A stretch of DNA of 64,000 bases. Origin: Nostoc sp. PA-18-2419 (GTDB taxonomy: Bacteria; Cyanobacteriota; Cyanobacteriia; Cyanobacteriales; Nostocaceae). Location of the stretch: positions 136,266 through 200,265 of the forward strand of contig NZ_SZNH01000006.1 in assembly GCF_005869855.1 (NCBI RefSeq), given 5' to 3'. The position numbers were made by a program, and so were the translations under genes. Below, piece by piece: positions 44,217 through 52,682 of this stretch (positions are counted from its first letter, which is position 1; every line of letters begins with the position of its first letter). The notes under the pieces were generated by a model. It saw nothing but the letters and a program-made list of their open reading frames with translations, was not told the DNA's origin and did not search any database.

Positions 44217-45812
44217 TTAATTAATAGGCACACTCCACCAAGCTAAAGCATAGGATTGAGTTGCTTCATTTAACTTTTGACGAAACTGAACGCGGATTTT
44301 GTAATTTCCAGTAGCAGCAACGGGACAAAAAATATGTTGTACACTATCGATTTGGCTAATTGAAGAACAAACAGCGCTGATATTTGAGTTTTGAGCTTCA
44401 GCTTTTATTAAGTAAAGGTTGAGGTTATTTAAACCGCGATCGCGAAAATTTTCACCCACATCATACTGCTGATTTTTATTGCGATCGTTAAGTTCTACCA
44501 ATCGATCCCAACTCAGGGTAATAGCCACAAAACTACCCTGCTTTAACGGTTTTGCTAACGTATAATCAACAGAGCTTCCAACAATGATTGTGCGATAATC
44601 CCAACCAATAGGCGGCACAGCAGCTGATGGCTGCCATTGACCAGCATTAAATTGCTGATAAGCTCGAAATACATTTAAATGACCCGCTCCCATTTGGGCA
44701 TCCAAAGGAATTTTTGGATCTTGATAAGCATCAGAAGCTAGCCAGTCTTGATTTTGTTTATCAATAAGCGTCCGAGTCATTCCCAAGCGCAAACCATCAC
44801 CACTATCTTGGATTTTGTCTGCTGAATTGAGCAATACAGCTTTCATTACTTGATGATGGCGAGAATCTGTACTCCAATGCGGTTGTTTTGTGCGTATTTG
44901 TCGATCGCCGAGTTCCTGCAACAAAGCAACACTCGCGGTAACTTGAGGTGCTGCAAAACTTGTGCCGGTGACTTTATTCGATTTGCCATCAGGATTAAGT
45001 AAAGTAATGTTATTACCAGGAGCAACTATACTGATAGCGCGACGCCCATCAAGATCGAATTCCCTGCCGGCTAGTCGCCCACTCACTCCTTGATTAGCAC
45101 CAGCCAGATTAGCAACATCTACTTTGTTAAAAATTCCCCCCCTGCGGGATGAGAAAGCGACGTTCATGCCGTTAAAGTTGTCTGTAGGAATAGGAATACC
45201 ACCTTTTCCCTGGTTGCCAGCGATCGCATACAGAACATCATGAACGCGACTAGACCAGTCAACACATAAAGTTAATAAAGCATTGCCGTCTAAAGTAGCT
45301 TCTGGTCGAGGATCGCGGCTTAAAGGTTCACCAAAGCTAAAGTTAATTGCACGGACATCGCCACCATTTTGCAGAGCGATGTGCTGGGCTGATAAGCACT
45401 CTTCCGCCTGACCCATGTTTCTAGTTGAACCAACAGCAGACGAGTAAAGTCGCGCCCCCGGAGCAACTCCCGGTATGCCCTTGTCATGACTCACCATCAC
45501 ACCAGCAACATTGTAAGCATGGGGGTCAACACCGCTATTTGACTTAGCTGGACCATTGCGTAAGAAGACTGCTGCTAAAGATATGGCACGGTTTTTAGAC
45601 ACTGCTTTATCCCAGCCAAACATTCCTGGGCGGCCAATTTCTACCTGACCAATAGCAATCTTGCGACCGATTAAATTATAAGGAGTTTGGTGTAGTTTCA
45701 GAGCGTCAATACCGTTAGTTCCCAAGGGAGATTCTAAAACAGAAGCAATTACTGGCGCACTCAAACACGAAGCACTCAATCCCCAAATTATCCAGGTTAG
45801 TTTTTTAGTCAT
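44217..45812 (-). CDS. Secreted S8-family (subtilisin-like) peptidase with atypical Asp position
   Basis: The protein has 531 residues. A signal peptide (LTWIIWGLSASCLSAPVIAS) is followed by a subtilase core. The nucleophile motif is intact (GTSFAAPQVTAS, about 288), as is an oxyanion Asn region (AIAGNQGKGG). The His motif is unusual (DPHAYNVAGVM instead of HGTHVAG), and the strand that should carry the catalytic Asp reads IAIGQVEIGRPG, with Glu where D is expected. The C-terminal 150 residues form a beta-rich domain like those of bacterial subtilases. The protein may be active with a Glu-His-Ser set or may have altered activity. A serpin gene follows on the same strand. Confidence 0.86.
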   Translation of the reverse strand: MTKKLTWIIWGLSASCLSAPVIASVLESPLGTNGIDALKLHQTPYNLIGRKIAIGQVEIGRPGMFGWDKAVSKNRAISLAAVFLRNGPAKSNSGVDPHAYNVAGVMVSHDKGIPGVAPGARLYSSAVGSTRNMGQAEECLSAQHIALQNGGDVRAINFSFGEPLSRDPRPEATLDGNALLTLCVDWSSRVHDVLYAIAGNQGKGGIPIPTDNFNGMNVAFSSRRGGIFNKVDVANLAGANQGVSGRLAGREFDLDGRRAISIVAPGNNITLLNPDGKSNKVTGTSFAAPQVTASVALLQELGDRQIRTKQPHWSTDSRHHQVMKAVLLNSADKIQDSGDGLRLGMTRTLIDKQNQDWLASDAYQDPKIPLDAQMGAGHLNVFRAYQQFNAGQWQPSAAVPPIGWDYRTIIVGSSVDYTLAKPLKQGSFVAITLSWDRLVELNDRNKNQQYDVGENFRDRGLNNLNLYLIKAEAQNSNISAVCSSISQIDSVQHIFCPVAATGNYKIRVQFRQKLNEATQSYALAWWSVPIN

Positions 45813-46035
45813 TTGTTATTTGTCATTTGTCATTTGTCATTTGTCATTGGACATCGCAGTGCTGTTAGCGGTAGCGTGACGTTTAGTCCGTTAGGAGTCA
45901 TTATTCTCTCTGTCCCCGTGCGTCTCCACCTCCCCACTTCCCAACACCTAAAAAAGCTGGGATCAAAGTTATAATATCTGGCTCAATATTTAGTTACAAT
46001 GTTTACAGACGAGGACGCTTGAAAACCCACTAGCC
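45813..46035. repeat. TCATTTG heptamer tandem repeats upstream of the subtilase
   Basis: Four to five copies of the heptamer (catttgtcatttgtcattt type) lie immediately upstream of the subtilase ATG at 45813-45850, where its ribosome binding site should be. C-rich repeats follow around 45915-45950. The region also holds the divergent promoter for rpe. Confidence 0.6.
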
Positions 46036-46743
46036 ATGACCCAAAACCTATCTCAAAAGCCCATTGTAATTGCTCCATCTATCCTATCAGCCGATTTTAG
46101 TCGTCTGGGTGACGAAATTCGCGCCATAGATGAGGCTGGAGCAGATTGGATTCATGTTGATGTAATGGATGGTCGTTTTGTACCTAATATTACGATAGGT
46201 CCTCTGATTGTGGAGGCGATTCGTCCGATTACAACCAAGCCTCTGGATGTCCATTTAATGATTGTGGAGCCAGAAAAGTATGTAGAGGATTTTGCTAAGG
46301 CGGGTGCAGATCATATCACCGTACATTGCGAACATAATGCTTCTCCACACTTGCACCGCACCTTAGGGCAAATTAAAGAGCTTGGTAAAACAGCTGGAGT
46401 TGTACTTAATCCTGGTAGCCCTCTAGAACTAATTGAATATGTTTTAGATTTGTGCGATTTAGTACTAATTATGAGTGTTAACCCTGGTTTTGGTGGTCAA
46501 AGCTTTATCCCTGGTGTCTTACCCAAAATCCGCAAGCTACGTCAAATGTGCGATGAACGCGGTCTTGACCCTTGGATTGAAGTGGATGGAGGTCTCAAGG
46601 CAAATAATACCTGGCAAGTTTTGGAAGCAGGAGCCAATGCGGTGGTTGCTGGTTCAGCTGTGTTTAATGCCAATGATTATGCAGAGGCTATTACAGCAAT
46701 TCGTAACAGCAAACGTCCTATTCCGGAATTAGCCAAAGTTTAA
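46036..46743 (+). CDS. rpe: Ribulose-phosphate 3-epimerase
   Basis: The protein has 235 residues and is a complete TIM-barrel epimerase. It has [15 protein letters not shown] (N-terminal strand), [18 protein letters not shown] (metal-binding His/Asp), [28 protein letters not shown] (phosphate loop) and [10 protein letters not shown]. It interconverts ribulose-5-P and xylulose-5-P in the Calvin and pentose-phosphate cycles. The gene is followed by a strong intrinsic terminator, so it is monocistronic. Confidence 0.98.
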   Translation: MTQNLSQKPIVIAPSILSADFSRLGDEIRAIDEAGADWIHVDVMDGRFVPNITIGPLIVEAIRPITTKPLDVHLMIVEPEKYVEDFAKAGADHITVHCEHNASPHLHRTLGQIKELGKTAGVVLNPGSPLELIEYVLDLCDLVLIMSVNPGFGGQSFIPGVLPKIRKLRQMCDERGLDPWIEVDGGLKANNTWQVLEAGANAVVAGSAVFNANDYAEAITAIRNSKRPIPELAKV

Positions 46744-46770
46744 TTCATTTTTGCATTGACAATACCCATA

Positions 46771-46816
46771 AAAATAGGTTGGGCAATCAATTTGCTCAAC
46801 CTATTTTATTTTTTAT
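46771..46816 (+). terminator. Rho-independent terminator of rpe
   Basis: AAAATAGGTTGGGCA pairs with TGCTCAACCTATTTT (one G-T pair) around a short loop, followed by ATTTTTTAT. It lies 28 bp after the rpe stop codon. Confidence 0.85.
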
Positions 46817-47011
46817 AGAAAACTGGAAGTTATTCATTTTTTTAACTTCCAGTAATTACTATATAAATTGAAAGTTTATAAACTAGAGATAATCCAGGCT
46901 GGGAGGACTTAGGATTACAATAGTCGAAAGAGAAGCGTATAAGCTACTAGTTATACTAGCCACAACAAGAATTTTACCGTAACTTTTCTATTTCCATTCT
47001 TGGTGTTGATG

Positions 47012-47241
47012 CTAAGCGTTTGCTTTATTAACTAAAGCAACATCAACCACAATATAGAAAGCTTTATCAGCACTATTTCCACCGCCTGCAGTTCGATGAA
47101 AGTTGTATAAAGTTTGGTTTGGGGGAAGCCACCTCTCCAAATTCTCTTTGCTTTGACTTTCTCGGAAAAAGAACCACCAGTAGCAACGGTTGGTTGCATC
47201 GTTGGTCTTGGCTGAGGAATTATCTATTACATGAAATGCTG
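47012..47241 (-). pseudogene. Start-less fragment of an unrecognised protein
   Basis: From an in-frame stop at 47242-47244 to the TAG at 47012 the minus strand stays open for about 75 codons: NRCYWWFFFRESQSKENLERW, PPNQTLYNFHRTAGGGNSAD, KAFYIVVDVALVNKANA. The composition is protein-like, but there is no ATG or GTG start, and the only TTG would leave 37 codons. It is therefore missed by the track and is probably the C-terminal remnant of a gene whose 5' part is lost. I do not recognise the family. Confidence 0.45.
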
Positions 47242-47389
47242 ATTACTTTAATAATCAGTTTGATATATTTCATGTTAATAAATAATTATTGATTTTATTT
47301 TTTAAATTAACTTGCTTGCCAATACCTCTATTTCGGCTGAAGTTGTTATTTTGATTTTATCAATATTATCAGTATATATTTGCCATTTT

Positions 47390-47436
47390 GGCAGATTTAT
47401 GAAAAATCTGCCATGCATTAAAGAATAGCATGGCAG
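47390..47436. promoter_or_regulatory. Two overlapping, mutually exclusive hairpins
   Basis: GGCAGATTT (47390-47398) pairs with AAATCTGCC (47404-47412). Alternatively CTGCCATGC (47408-47416) pairs with GCATGGCAG (47428-47436), followed on the plus strand by TATTTTAT. The two helices share CTGCC, as in attenuators. No plus-strand gene follows within 1 kb, so the purpose is unclear. Confidence 0.35.
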
Positions 47437-47504
47437 TATTTTATAGCAATCCTTGCAGGAGAAAGTGAAAAATATCAGTGGTGGCTGTTGACTGTTAATA
47501 GGAG

Positions 47505-47760
47505 CTAGTACAGCAGAGCGGAAATGAACCAACCATTTTAAATGTCTGAAACCCATGCAAACAGCTAATTACGAATTCCTATCTTCGCAGCTCCCGCCGT
47601 GTCCTCTCCCAAGGGGAGATGCTTTAGCGCAACGAGCGTCATTACGTAGCTTGCTTCTTACCGGAGGCGAGTATTACGAATTACGTTAGCGAAGCGTTAG
47701 CGATAGCGACGGAGGAGCGTCGGAACGAGCGTCATTACGAATTACGCCTTACGGTACTAG
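47505..47760 (-). repeat. About 260-bp dispersed repeat with CTAGTAC terminal inverted repeats, copy B
   Basis: This is the inverted copy of 30974-31235. It begins CTAGTACAGCAGAGCGGAAAT and ends ACGCCTTACGGTACTAG, with the same internal modules in the same order on the complementary strand. Confidence 0.75.
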
Positions 47761-47999
47761 TGGGTTGCGTATTTTCCAAGAGTTCTTTGCTTTTACCGTT
47801 CCTGTATGGTAAAAACTGGCTTTCACCAGCCAACAGCAGTAATATTTCACAAAAATTTAGGACTGCTATAGAGGCTCAATCAACTCTCAGGTAAAATCCC
47901 TTGATGCAAAATATTTTTTAATTGAATGTACAGTTTATCAAACAAATACCAAGGTATTTTTACTTTTATTTATGATTCAATTGATTGGTATTCGTTAAT

Positions 48000-48386
48000 T
48001 TATTGCGCCAATCTCCGATCTAAATTTCCATTACAGATTTCTGTTTTTTGCTTTCCAACTACTTCTAGATAAGCTCTCTCTTTAATTTTAGTTAAGCAAC
48101 TTGATGATACATTCTTTTCAGATATGGAATCATTGGGCTGTTTGAGCAGTTTTAGGTTTTCACTTTGCTGTTGGTTTATCCTGCTCGCTTGAGAATTTTC
48201 TTTGAGCAACCGATTATAAGTACGATATGGAATGTAATGAAGTGGATTATAACCAGCAAATCGCAGCATTAAAACACATGCCCAGGAATACTTTCCGGCA
48301 AGAATTGCTTCAACTACTTTATCAAATTGTTGAGGCTTCATTGCCTTATCTAAGTTACTACTAATACTAGCAATGTCTTGATTCAT
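48000..48386 (-). CDS. hetP: HetP-family heterocyst differentiation protein
   Basis: The protein has 128 residues. The core [44 protein letters not shown] is the HetP-family signature as I know it from Anabaena. The C-terminal part ([31 protein letters not shown]) also follows the family. It ends at LAQ, somewhat earlier than the HetP I recall from Anabaena, so it could be HetP or one of the related paralogs. HetP promotes commitment to heterocyst formation and is activated by HetR. A HetR-type palindrome lies about 540 bp upstream, implying a long leader. ATG at 48386. Confidence 0.86.
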   Translation of the reverse strand: MNQDIASISSNLDKAMKPQQFDKVVEAILAGKYSWACVLMLRFAGYNPLHYIPYRTYNRLLKENSQASRINQQQSENLKLLKQPNDSISEKNVSSSCLTKIKERAYLEVVGKQKTEICNGNLDRRLAQ

Positions 48387-50519
48387 AGTCTTTAGGTCTC
48401 TTGGGTGAAGTAAAGTAGTTTGGTTTATGCGATTGTTGGTATTTTAATTGAGGCTAACAAACTGCATTGGCCTTTTTACAGCTGTTTAATCACTTTGGGG
48501 AAATAATTATAAGAGGACAACCTTAGATATTGACGATGAATAACAATCCATTAACACGTGCAAAGATAAATTTCCCAAATTATGATTGGCTCTCACAGCT
48601 TTGAAGTCTCAATGTAGCTATTAGTAGATACAGTTTTGTCCTCTTAACCTTTTTAAACTCCTAATTCAATAAATTTATCTGAATTTTTGCTTGTATCAAC
48701 TATTACTATTAAAACCAAATCATTTCCGGCAAATTTACAAACTTTTTTTGGCTATTACAAAAAAATATTCATCACTCAGCATTTACAATGCAATTTGAAT
48801 TTATACTATTTTTTGCTGCTAATCTCATTTGACAATATAGCAGATTTTTCAACTAATTTATCGAGTAAATTTAAATATTCACTTATAGATTGTGCAACTT
48901 TTAGTATTGTCCGTTTTGGGTAAGCAATGAGGGGTCTTACCCCTCAGACAATATCAATTTTAAACTCTTATTATTGTCTTATTGCTAGACAATAATAGCA
49001 TTAAGTACAAGTTAAAATAATTTATATATTTAGGAGGATATAGAGGATTACTATAAATCAATAGATGGATTGATTAAAAATATTTTTTCTTCAAAGAGTA
49101 GGATAGTTTATTGTCTATTTAACTTTGTCAACGAATTTTTTAGTAGATAAATTAAGTAAATATATTAAAAATACTAATATTAAATAAAAAAGTTTTAATA
49201 ATTAATATTATCTATAAATATTGAAATTATTTAATAGTTATATTAAGGTAAACTGTATTATTTTGATTAAAGTAATAATTTTATGATTAAATCATCTAAT
49301 ATTATCTATAAAATTGTATATTCATAAAAAAAATAAATTAAGACAATATAGTAATTATATTTAATTGATAAAATTAATTGTATAGACAGGCAACTAGCAA
49401 TAGATTTAGAATTATATATAAAATAATAGTAATTAATACTTTTTACAAAAAATATTAATTACTATCATTACCTGATGAGTACTTTATTTAAAGAGGATAG
49501 CTCGGTTTAACATTATCTCATTGCTTTAAGAAAAAAATAAGACACAATTTTTAAATCTTAGATTGTGCCAGCTTTGAGAGTTTATTTTTTAACGAAGAGG
49601 CTGAAATCAAAGTTTTTGGTAAAAGCTTAGTATCACAAGAGTTATAGAGTATAATTTCAAAAAAGTGATGATAGAAAGTTAAGTTTTAATGAAATTGGCG
49701 TTCCTAAATCAGAATTGTTAGTTTCTCAATGAGTGGGCGATCGCATTTTTCTGATTGCCAAACAAAAGGATAATAAATTTCTTGCCAATTACTTATATAT
49801 GAATTATGATATAAATCCAACTTATTTCAACTCACTGCAACTGTTAGCACTTCATAATTGAGTGATGTCTGGGTTGGACTGCGCCAAGATAGCTTAAATT
49901 GTGGCATCAGCTTATTGGTACCTTTGTCCTGACTATAACCCTGGGAATTTTGGTAATATTTATGGTTAAAGCTAGTAATATTTGCATTTTTGAAACATAT
50001 AGTCTTCAATTCTCAATCCTTCAACTCTTACCATTACTGAAATTTTTCTGCGCTTCCGGAACACTAGGAAAATAAAATCACAAATGTCAACTGTGACTTT
50101 TGCCGTTATAGGCAAAAACAAAGGAGTGAGAAGTTGTCAAATAACGTATTTGATTCGTAGTCAGTGGTGCGCCATTATTACCCCTGCTTGTGATAAAAAA
50201 GGATTAAGGAAAACTTTTGTTATTAGAAAAGGAATAATATTATGTTCCTTCAAGTAACCGTCATTGCAACTCTAGGGAAGCAATCCCAAAAACCTTGTGA
50301 TTGCGTCTTTTTACTCCCAATGATATATTAAGGTTGATTTGCCGGACACAATATAACGCTCTTCCATTACTCTTGTAGAGAAGCAATCGTAAAGATTCTA
50401 GATTATGTTTTTCAATCTTGACCTACTTATAAGGGAATAAGTAAGTAATTTTTATTCTGCATCTTCCCTCTCTACCTGAAGTCCAGAACTGGTGTATTTT
50501 TGAAACATCATCTAAAAAA
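48387..50519. other. Long AT-rich region upstream of hetP
   Basis: 2.1 kb with no convincing gene; the ORFs 48687..48923 (+) and 49827..50009 (-) look fortuitous. The HetR-type palindrome (48929-48945) and a 10-bp-stem hairpin (TATTATTGTC/GACAATAATA, 48969-48997) lie here. 49000-49480 is extremely AT-rich. A TTTTGCC/GGCAAAA hairpin is at 50098-50117. A 29-codon plus frame at about 50241 has no support. Confidence 0.45.
48929..48945 (-). promoter_or_regulatory. HetR-binding palindrome upstream of hetP
   Basis: GAGGGGTCTTACCCCTC is a perfect 7+3+7 inverted repeat. It matches, apart from one central base, the GAGGGGTCTAACCCCTC core of the HetR site in the Anabaena hetP promoter as I recall it. 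It lies 543 bp upstream of the hetP ATG, consistent with the long hetP leader known in Anabaena. Confidence 0.8.
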
Positions 50520-51401
50520 TTAAATAGGCAAATCAGCAGCACTATTAATATTTTTTAGGATTAAGTCAGGACTACTACGTTTAATTAAGCCAGTTAGAAC
50601 TTTACCAGGGCCAATTTCTATTACTTCCTGGATGCCGTTAGCTGGTAATTGCAGAGAAATTTCTCGCCAGCGTACCGAACCTGTCATTTGTTTGTTAAGG
50701 CGTTGTTTTAAAATTTCGGCATCAACAGAGGGAATTGGTTCTATATTCGATAAAACTGGGAGCAGAGCTGGTTTAAATTCTACAGATTGCAGGATGTCTT
50801 GAAATTCTGTAGCAGCAGCAGCTATTAAATGTGAGTGAAATGCTCCAGAAACTTTTAAAGGAATAGCACGTTTGGCTTTAACTTGAGACATCACCGCTTG
50901 TACAGCCTCGGTGGTACCTGAAATTACTACTTGAGCCGAACTGTTGTCATTTGCCATTACTACATCAGGCGTTTCGGCAATGACTTTTTCTAACTGTTCG
51001 CGGTCAAAGTTCATCAAAGCTGCCATCATACCGCCAGAGGCACTTTCCATCAGTTGGGCACGACGTTTCACCAAATATAAACCAGCCGACCACTCAAAGA
51101 CACCTGCAATGTAAAGCGCAACATATTCTCCTAAGCTATGTCCAGCAACTAAATCTGGTTGGTGCCCTCTCTCCCTGAGAAGGTCAGCAAGAACGCTTTC
51201 TACCACATAAAGACTTGGCTGAGTATATAGCGTCTGTGATAACTTTTCTTCTTGAGTTTGACATATTTCTGTCACAGACCAGCCTAAAATTGCTTCAGCT
51301 TGGGCAAATTTTTCTTTAGCGGCAGGTATATCTAATAAATCTATTCCCATTCCCAGTGCTTGAGAACCTTGTCCGGGAAACACCCATGCAGTTTTAGTCA
51401 T
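50520..51401 (-). CDS. fabD: Malonyl-CoA:ACP transacylase
   Basis: The protein has 293 residues. It has the acyltransferase GQGSQALGMG loop, the nucleophile motif VAGHSLGEYVAL (catalytic Ser), VSGAFHSHLI (catalytic His) and the C-terminal EIGPGKVLTGLIKR. It transfers malonyl from CoA to acyl-carrier protein for fatty-acid elongation. It is last in the minus-strand order plsX-fabH-fabD. The ATG at 51401 is embedded at the edge of a heptamer-repeat block that separates it from fabH, so it may have its own promoter. Confidence 0.96.
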   Translation of the reverse strand: MTKTAWVFPGQGSQALGMGIDLLDIPAAKEKFAQAEAILGWSVTEICQTQEEKLSQTLYTQPSLYVVESVLADLLRERGHQPDLVAGHSLGEYVALYIAGVFEWSAGLYLVKRRAQLMESASGGMMAALMNFDREQLEKVIAETPDVVMANDNSSAQVVISGTTEAVQAVMSQVKAKRAIPLKVSGAFHSHLIAAAATEFQDILQSVEFKPALLPVLSNIEPIPSVDAEILKQRLNKQMTGSVRWREISLQLPANGIQEVIEIGPGKVLTGLIKRSSPDLILKNINSAADLPI

Positions 51402-51505
51402 TCGTCATTAGTCATTAGTCAGTGGTCATTAGTTCAGTGGTCATTGGTCATTAGTCAGTGGTCATTGGTCATTAGGGAATAACAAAAGACAAAAGACTAA
51501 TGACT
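51402..51505. repeat. Heptamer tandem repeats between fabH and fabD
   Basis: Many copies of TCATTAG/TCATTGG/TCAGTGG type heptamers follow one another (gtcattagtcattagtcagtg ...), ending with oppositely oriented copies (agacaaaagactaatgacta). The block can fold back on itself and fills nearly the whole spacer. Confidence 0.75.
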
Positions 51506-51511
51506 AAATAT

Positions 51512-52504
51512 TTATCTTCCCCATTGAAAAATTGCTGCACCCCATGTAAGACCAGCACCAAAGCCGGATGCTGCAACGATGTGATTGGGTTTGATTTTAC
51601 CTTGGCGTACTGCTTCATCTAAAGCTAGGGGAATTGAAGCAGCGGAGGTATTGCCATACTGGGCGAGATTACTGATAACTTTATCTTCTGGGACATTTAG
51701 GCGTTGGGCAACGGCGTCAAGAATCCGTTGATTGGCTTGATGTAACAGTAGCCAATCTATTTGGTCAACAGTAAGGTTGGCTTGAAACAAGGCTTTGTCA
51801 ATAATTTCCGGCACTTTTTGGACGGCAAAGCGGTAGACTTCTTTGCCGTTCATAGTAATCGGTTGGTAAGTGCCTTTAGTGACACTTATACCAGAAAGTA
51901 GTTCTTCAGATGAGCCTGTATAGCCAAGATTGAGATAATGGTTTTGAGTACCATCACTCTTAAGCGCAAATCCCAATAAGCGATCGCTTTTCGATGCCTG
52001 CAATACTACTGCTCCTGCACCATCGCCGAACAAGACACAAGTGCGCCGATCTTGCCAATCTACCCAGCGAGAGAGGATATCTGCCCCTATCAACAGTACA
52101 TTTTGATAGACACCTGCTCTAATGTATTGGGCTGCTGTGACCAGTCCAAACACAAAGCCGGAGCAAGCTGCTGTCAAGTCAAAAGCTACTGCTTTGGTTG
52201 CTCCCAATTTAGCCTGTACTTGACAAGCACTACCAAACAAATCGTCAGGGGTAGAAGTTGCCAGCAAAATCAGATCTAGGTCTTCTGGTTTAATTCCCGC
52301 AGATGCGATCGCCTGATTGCTGGCAGCTGTAGCGAGTATACTTAATGACTCTGATGGTAGTGCTAATCGCCGTTGACAAATTCCTGTTCTTGTAGTTATC
52401 CAATCATTTGATGTTTCAACCAGTTCAGTCAATCTCTGGTTGTCTAGGGAGGTTGCTGGTACTGCTGAGCCACTTCCCGTAATTGCTATGCCTAAATTAT
52501 GCAC
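51512..52504 (-). CDS. fabH: Beta-ketoacyl-ACP synthase III
   Basis: The protein has 330 residues. The full KAS III active site is present: Cys in LTAACSGFVFGL (about 112), His in LLLHQANQRIL (about 257) and Asn in QYGNTSAASIPLAL (about 287), with the C-terminal GFGAGLTWGAAIFQW. It condenses acetyl-CoA with malonyl-ACP to start fatty-acid synthesis. The start is GTG at 52504 (HNLGIAITGSGSAVP), with AGGT directly upstream. It lies between plsX and fabD. Confidence 0.96.
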   Translation of the reverse strand: MHNLGIAITGSGSAVPATSLDNQRLTELVETSNDWITTRTGICQRRLALPSESLSILATAASNQAIASAGIKPEDLDLILLATSTPDDLFGSACQVQAKLGATKAVAFDLTAACSGFVFGLVTAAQYIRAGVYQNVLLIGADILSRWVDWQDRRTCVLFGDGAGAVVLQASKSDRLLGFALKSDGTQNHYLNLGYTGSSEELLSGISVTKGTYQPITMNGKEVYRFAVQKVPEIIDKALFQANLTVDQIDWLLLHQANQRILDAVAQRLNVPEDKVISNLAQYGNTSAASIPLALDEAVRQGKIKPNHIVAASGFGAGLTWGAAIFQWGR

Positions 52505-52524
52505 ACCTAATCTCCCGAGCTATC

Positions 52525-52675
52525 AGCTTTTTGTCTTTTGTCCCTTGTCGGTTGTCAGTTGTCCTTTGTCATCTGTCATTTGTCCTCTCCTGCAAAGTTC
52601 AGCTTGCTCCAAGCCGGCGAGTCCTGACTTTGCGTTTTGTCCATTTGCAAATGACTAATGACCAATGACGAACGA
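52525..52675. repeat. Heptamer tandem repeats between plsX and fabH
   Basis: Repeats of TTTGTCC/TTGTCAT type (gtcttttgtcccttgtcggt ...) interrupted by CTGCAAAGTTCAGCTTGCTCC sequence, then oppositely oriented aatgactaatgaccaatgac copies. The block fills the spacer. Confidence 0.7.
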
Positions 52676-52682
52676 CGAATAA

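Larger units (their letters stand above)
46817..47999. other. Gene-poor region between rpe and hetP
   Basis: It contains a start-less gene relic (47012-47241), two mutually exclusive hairpins (47390-47436), the inverted 256-bp repeat (47505-47760) and AT-rich sequence. The 84-codon minus ORF at 47302-47556 runs from the repeat through the hairpins and is not considered a gene. Confidence 0.5.

Noticed and set aside
47302-47556. 84-codon minus ORF
   Set aside because: Its first third is translated from the dispersed repeat and the rest runs through two strong hairpins.
48687-48923. 78-codon plus ORF in the hetP upstream region
   Set aside because: It ends just before the HetR palindrome, has random-like composition and lies in the presumed hetP leader.
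49827-50009. 60-codon minus ORF
   Set aside because: At the threshold length in AT-rich DNA, with no recognisable family; possibly a gene scrap but unsupported.
51402-51505. Heptamer arrays considered as a CRISPR array
   Set aside because: The repeat unit is 7 bp with no unique spacers and no cas genes are present anywhere in the window.
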